Shown piece by piece: positions 61,641 through 64,000 of a stretch of 64,000 nt of DNA. A program made the position numbers and the translations under genes. The notes under the pieces are model-generated. The model was not told where the DNA came from. It did no database searches and saw nothing but the letters and a program-made list of their open reading frames with translations. Each line of letters begins with the position of its first letter. Within the stretch, counting starts at the first letter, position 1. This DNA comes from Nonomuraea corallina (GTDB taxonomy: Bacteria > Actinomycetota > Actinomycetes > Streptosporangiales > Streptosporangiaceae): assembly GCF_027620315.1 (NCBI RefSeq), contig NZ_JAPNNL010000005.1, forward strand, positions 1 to 64,000, in the 5' to 3' direction.

Positions 61641-61814
61641 CGCATCCTTTTGACGCACTTCGAGGGGCGGGCATGTGTAAGAGCATGTGTAACCGCCGTG
61701 CAGGCAGCAATGCAGAAGCTTAGCTAACGCTCCGTGATACTCAAGAGCGCGAATTCGCGGTGAACTATCGGCATCCCCGCCGGGATAACGACCAGCCAGA
61801 AAAGGGGTGCCGAA

Positions 61815-61991
61815 ATGACCGCAAACAAGGAACTGCTGGACGAGCTTCGGGCGATCCGGTCCGAGATGGAGGAGCTGGCCTGTCGGATCAGCGAGATCGC
61901 TTCGGCTCTCGGAACACGGCCTTCTCAAGGTCGGCGATCCGCTCGCCGAGATCCGCCAGAGCGCCGCGCATCTGGGCGAGCTGCTCCATGA
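61815..61991 (+). CDS. Small coiled-coil protein overlapping the GntR gene antisense
   Basis: 58 codons after AAAAGGGGTGCCGAA. Residues 1-32 form a clear heptad coil (KELLDELRAIRSEMEELACRI style) and the tail is Arg-rich. The last 104 bp overlap the convergent GntR gene. The coil part, which lies outside the overlap for the most part, argues for reality. Confidence 0.4.
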   Translation: MTANKELLDELRAIRSEMEELACRISEIASALGTRPSQGRRSARRDPPERRASGRAAP

Positions 61992-62271
61992 GCTCCGAAG
62001 AGCCGGCCTGCTCGGAGCGGTCGGCCTCCTCGGCTCGGGCCGCGGCGTCCTCGCGGACGAAGACGCCCTTGCCCTGCTGGCCGACGATCAGCCCCTCGGT
62101 ACGAAGCACGCTGATGGCCGCCTTGACCACGCTGGCGGACACGTCGTAGCGCTGGCCGAGCTGGGCGGTCGACGGCAGCGCGGCGCCGGGCGCGAGTGAG
62201 CCCGATCTGATCTGCGCGCGCAGGTCGTCGGCTATCTGGAGATAGCCGGGCCGACCGGTCTTTTCGACCAT
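61888..62271 (-). CDS. GntR-family repressor, KorSA-like (AICE 2)
   Basis: 127 residues with the same wHTH core as the AICE 1 protein (RPGYLQIADDLRAQIRSGSL; LPSTAQLGQRYDVSASVVK) and a C-terminal coiled coil. ATG 62271 chosen from homology to 44389. Divergent to the transfer operon. Confidence 0.85.
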   Translation of the reverse strand: MVEKTGRPGYLQIADDLRAQIRSGSLAPGAALPSTAQLGQRYDVSASVVKAAISVLRTEGLIVGQQGKGVFVREDAAARAEEADRSEQAGSSELMEQLAQMRGALADLGERIADLEKAVFREPKRSR

Positions 62272-62351
62272 CCGCCGCCTTCCACGAGGTGCCTGTCTCT
62301 CCAGTTCAGCACAGGCGGCACGACATGCCAACCAAGTCTGCGTGGAAGCCC

Positions 62352-62380
62352 TTGACAACTTGGAATGCTAAGCGTTCTAT
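62352..62380 (+). promoter_or_regulatory. Promoter of the AICE 2 transfer operon
   Basis: TTGACA (62352-62357), 17-bp spacer, TTCTAT (62375-62380). Same position and spacing as the AICE 1 promoter, although the spacer sequence differs. Confidence 0.5.
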
Positions 62381-62422
62381 GTATGCAGAGAGTTACTGAT
62401 CCGCTACTCGAAGGAACCTGCC

Positions 62423-62752
62423 ATGCGCACCGTCCCCATCCCTGTCGACACGAACAAGCTCACGATCACCTGCGTGAAGGCCCCGCGCCCGCGCGTCCTC
62501 AACCGCGACACCGGCGAGATCAAGACCGACAAGAACGGCAACACCGTCTACGAGGTCACCGTCTCCGTGGAAGACGAACTCGGCCGGATCGAACTCGTCA
62601 AGATCGGCATCACTGGCGAACCGCCCATCAAGGCCGGCGACCCCGTCAACGCGGTCGGACTGCTCGGCTACGTCTGGGAGATCGCCGGCCGCTGGGGCAT
62701 CTCCTACCGCGCCACCGCCCTCCTCCCGCTGCGGGAGGCCGCCGATGTCTGA
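62423..62752 (+). CDS. SCO3933-like regulatory protein (AICE 2)
   Basis: 109 residues, nearly identical to the AICE 1 copy at 44500-44829, differing mainly at both ends and at GITGEPPIKAGDP. Overlaps the TraSA gene by 8 bp. Confidence 0.8.
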   Translation: MRTVPIPVDTNKLTITCVKAPRPRVLNRDTGEIKTDKNGNTVYEVTVSVEDELGRIELVKIGITGEPPIKAGDPVNAVGLLGYVWEIAGRWGISYRATALLPLREAADV

Positions 62753-64000
62753 CCAGCACTGGTGGGCGCTCGGAGTCCTGGCCGCGGTGGCGGCCGGGCT
62801 CTGGGCCTGGCGCCGCTGGCACTACCGCTCCTTCTGGCTCGTCGTCGGCTTCCCGATCGTGGCCATCACCGTGCGGGCGTCCTGGCGCAAGGTCGCGCTC
62901 GGGTGCGGCCTGACCAAGAAGCGGCAGCGCTTCTGGTTCACCACCGTCCCCGGCCTGGTCTCCTCGACCGGCGTCATCCGGGTCAAGCGCCGCTTCCAGC
63001 GGATCGCCGTCGACACCAAGCCGTTCATGTGGCTGCCGCTGCCGACCCGGCACGGCTGGCGGGTCACCCTGCACACCTTGGAAGGCCAGATCCCCGGCGA
63101 CTACGCCGACGTCGCCGAACGGCTCGCGCACTCCTGGGGCGTGCACGCCGTGCGCGTCTCCTCCGACAAGCCCGGACGGGTCCGGCTGGCTGCGACCATG
63201 CGCGACCCGCTGGTCACCGTCGACCAGCTCCCGGCCTCTACCGAACTGCTCAAGGTCACCGTGGGCAGGTTGGAGACCGGCGGGCCGTGGGTCGTCGACT
63301 TCAAGACCGTCCCGCACTGGCTGAACGCCGGAGCCACGCAGTCCGGCAAGTCCAACCTCGCCAATGCCCTGATCGTCGGTCTGGCGCCACAGCCGGTGGC
63401 GCTGGTCGGCTTCGACCTCAAGGGCGGAGTCGAGTTCACCCCGTACGCGCCGCGCTTGTCGGCGCTGGCCACCTCACGGGCCGAGTGCGGTGGGCTGCTC
63501 GATGACCTGGTGGCGCTCATGACGGACCGGATGGGCGTGTGCCGGATGGCCGGCGCCCGCAACATCTGGCAACTCCCGCCCACCCTGCGGCCGGTCCCGG
63601 TCGTGGTCCTGGTCGACGAGCTGGCCGAGCTCTACCTGATGGCCGACAAGAGTGAGAAGGACGAGATCGCCAAGACCTCCACCGCGCTGCTGCGGGTGGC
63701 GCAGCTCGGGCGGGCGTTCGGCATCTACCTGTTCTGCTGCGGCCAACGGATCGGCTCCGACCTCGGGCCCGGCGTCACGGCGCTGCGGGCGCAGTGCTCG
63801 GGCCGGATCTGCCATCGGGTCAACGACCCGGAGACCGCGACCATGACGCTCGGCGATCTGGATCCCGCCGCGCTGGATTCCGCCCGCGCCATCGCCGCCG
63901 AGACGCCCGGCGTGGCCATCGTCGCCAGCCAGGACGGCCAGTGGTATCGCGCCCGCTCCTTCTACGTCAGCGAAGCCGCGGCCGAATACGCCGCCCACGC
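62745..64000 (+). CDS. traSA: FtsK/SpoIIIE-type DNA translocase, TraSA-like (AICE 2), truncated by window edge
   Basis: 418 codons are visible. Two N-terminal TM segments, Walker A GATQSGKSN and Walker B VVVLVDELAEL as in the AICE 1 copy; the central ATPase part is almost identical, while the N-terminus (MSDQHWWALG) and the segment around TRAECGGLLDDLVALM differ. The end lies beyond 64000. Confidence 0.9.
   Translation, partial: MSDQHWWALGVLAAVAAGLWAWRRWHYRSFWLVVGFPIVAITVRASWRKVALGCGLTKKRQRFWFTTVPGLVSSTGVIRVKRRFQRIAVDTKPFMWLPLPTRHGWRVTLHTLEGQIPGDYADVAERLAHSWGVHAVRVSSDKPGRVRLAATMRDPLVTVDQLPASTELLKVTVGRLETGGPWVVDFKTVPHWLNAGATQSGKSNLANALIVGLAPQPVALVGFDLKGGVEFTPYAPRLSALATSRAECGGLLDDLVALMTDRMGVCRMAGARNIWQLPPTLRPVPVVVLVDELAELYLMADKSEKDEIAKTSTALLRVAQLGRAFGIYLFCCGQRIGSDLGPGVTALRAQCSGRICHRVNDPETATMTLGDLDPAALDSARAIAAETPGVAIVASQDGQWYRARSFYVSEAAAEYAAH

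Larger units (their letters stand above)
51081..64000. mobile_element. AICE 2: second integrative element, left part only
   Basis: It begins with an att copy and arm-site repeats (51212-51234) like AICE 1 and carries GntR, SCO3933-like and TraSA genes closely similar to those of AICE 1 (from 61888). Rep, xis, int and the right end lie outside the window. Cargo: type VII secretion-like module, SacI-like restriction-modification with Vsr, group II intron, kinase-like pair. Confidence 0.75.

Overview
High-GC actinomycete DNA, most likely from a Streptosporangiales-type genus such as Nonomuraea. The assignment is tentative and rests on XRE/DUF5753-type regulators, a DUF574-type methyltransferase, actinomycete integrative element genes, many GTG starts and codon third positions that are almost all G or C. 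The window has two parts: a chromosomal left half (1 to about 34.2 kb) and an accessory right half (34.2-64 kb) built from two tandem integrative elements.

Chromosomal half. 1-4.5 kb: end of a regulator, a ferredoxin-reductase-like flavoprotein, a membrane-anchored EEP-fold hydrolase, an XRE regulator and a SAM methyltransferase. 4.6-13.1 kb: extracellular catabolism, with a secreted trypsin-like protease, a secreted PQQ-type sugar dehydrogenase with PKD domain coupled to a Tat-exported sugar isomerase-like protein, and a coupled MFS / GH2 glycosidase / acyltransferase-like operon. 13.1-20.1 kb: a membrane protein and two NarL-type two-component systems that end tail to tail 4 bp apart; the second lies in one operon with a DrrAB-like ABC exporter. 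20.3-25.4 kb: a secreted arabinofuranosidase-like enzyme with Fn3 and CBM2 domains, a 38-residue Arg/Trp-rich peptide gene, an ArsR-SRPBCC regulator with a clear autoregulated promoter, a secreted HNH nuclease, a flavodoxin-like protein and a DinB protein. 25.6-28.9 kb: a compact cluster of a membrane-anchored thioredoxin-like protein, an ABC exporter, a precursor-like peptide with eight cysteines and a type I signal peptidase, read here as a candidate disulfide-rich secreted peptide system. 28.9-34.1 kb: a DUF6882-like protein, a YCII(DGPF)/ECF sigma pair, a lipoprotein, a TetR/membrane-protein pair and a VapBC-type toxin-antitoxin module.

Accessory half. A 48-bp direct repeat matching the 3' half of a tRNA-Phe gene (from the anticodon loop to the 3' end) occurs at 34215 and 51081. 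The first copy and the second bracket a 16.9-kb AICE: XRE/DUF5919-like regulators, Nudix and HD proteins, KorSA-like GntR, SCO3933-like protein, TraSA/FtsK, SpdB-like protein, RepSA-type initiator, excisionase and a tyrosine integrase split by a one-base insertion. An IS1380 element with CTAA target duplication and a low-GC NACHT NTPase are its cargo. From 51.1 kb a second AICE begins and runs off the window. It carries a type VII secretion-like effector module, a SacI-like restriction-modification system with Vsr, a group II intron, two P-loop kinase-like genes, and a second, closely related GntR / SCO3933-like / TraSA set. Neither repeat copy is followed by a 5' tRNA half, so the intact tRNA probably lies to the right of the window, as expected for tandem accretion. 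Both elements carry a defence gene beside a conserved hairpin repeat; in element 2 the group II intron has split that repeat.
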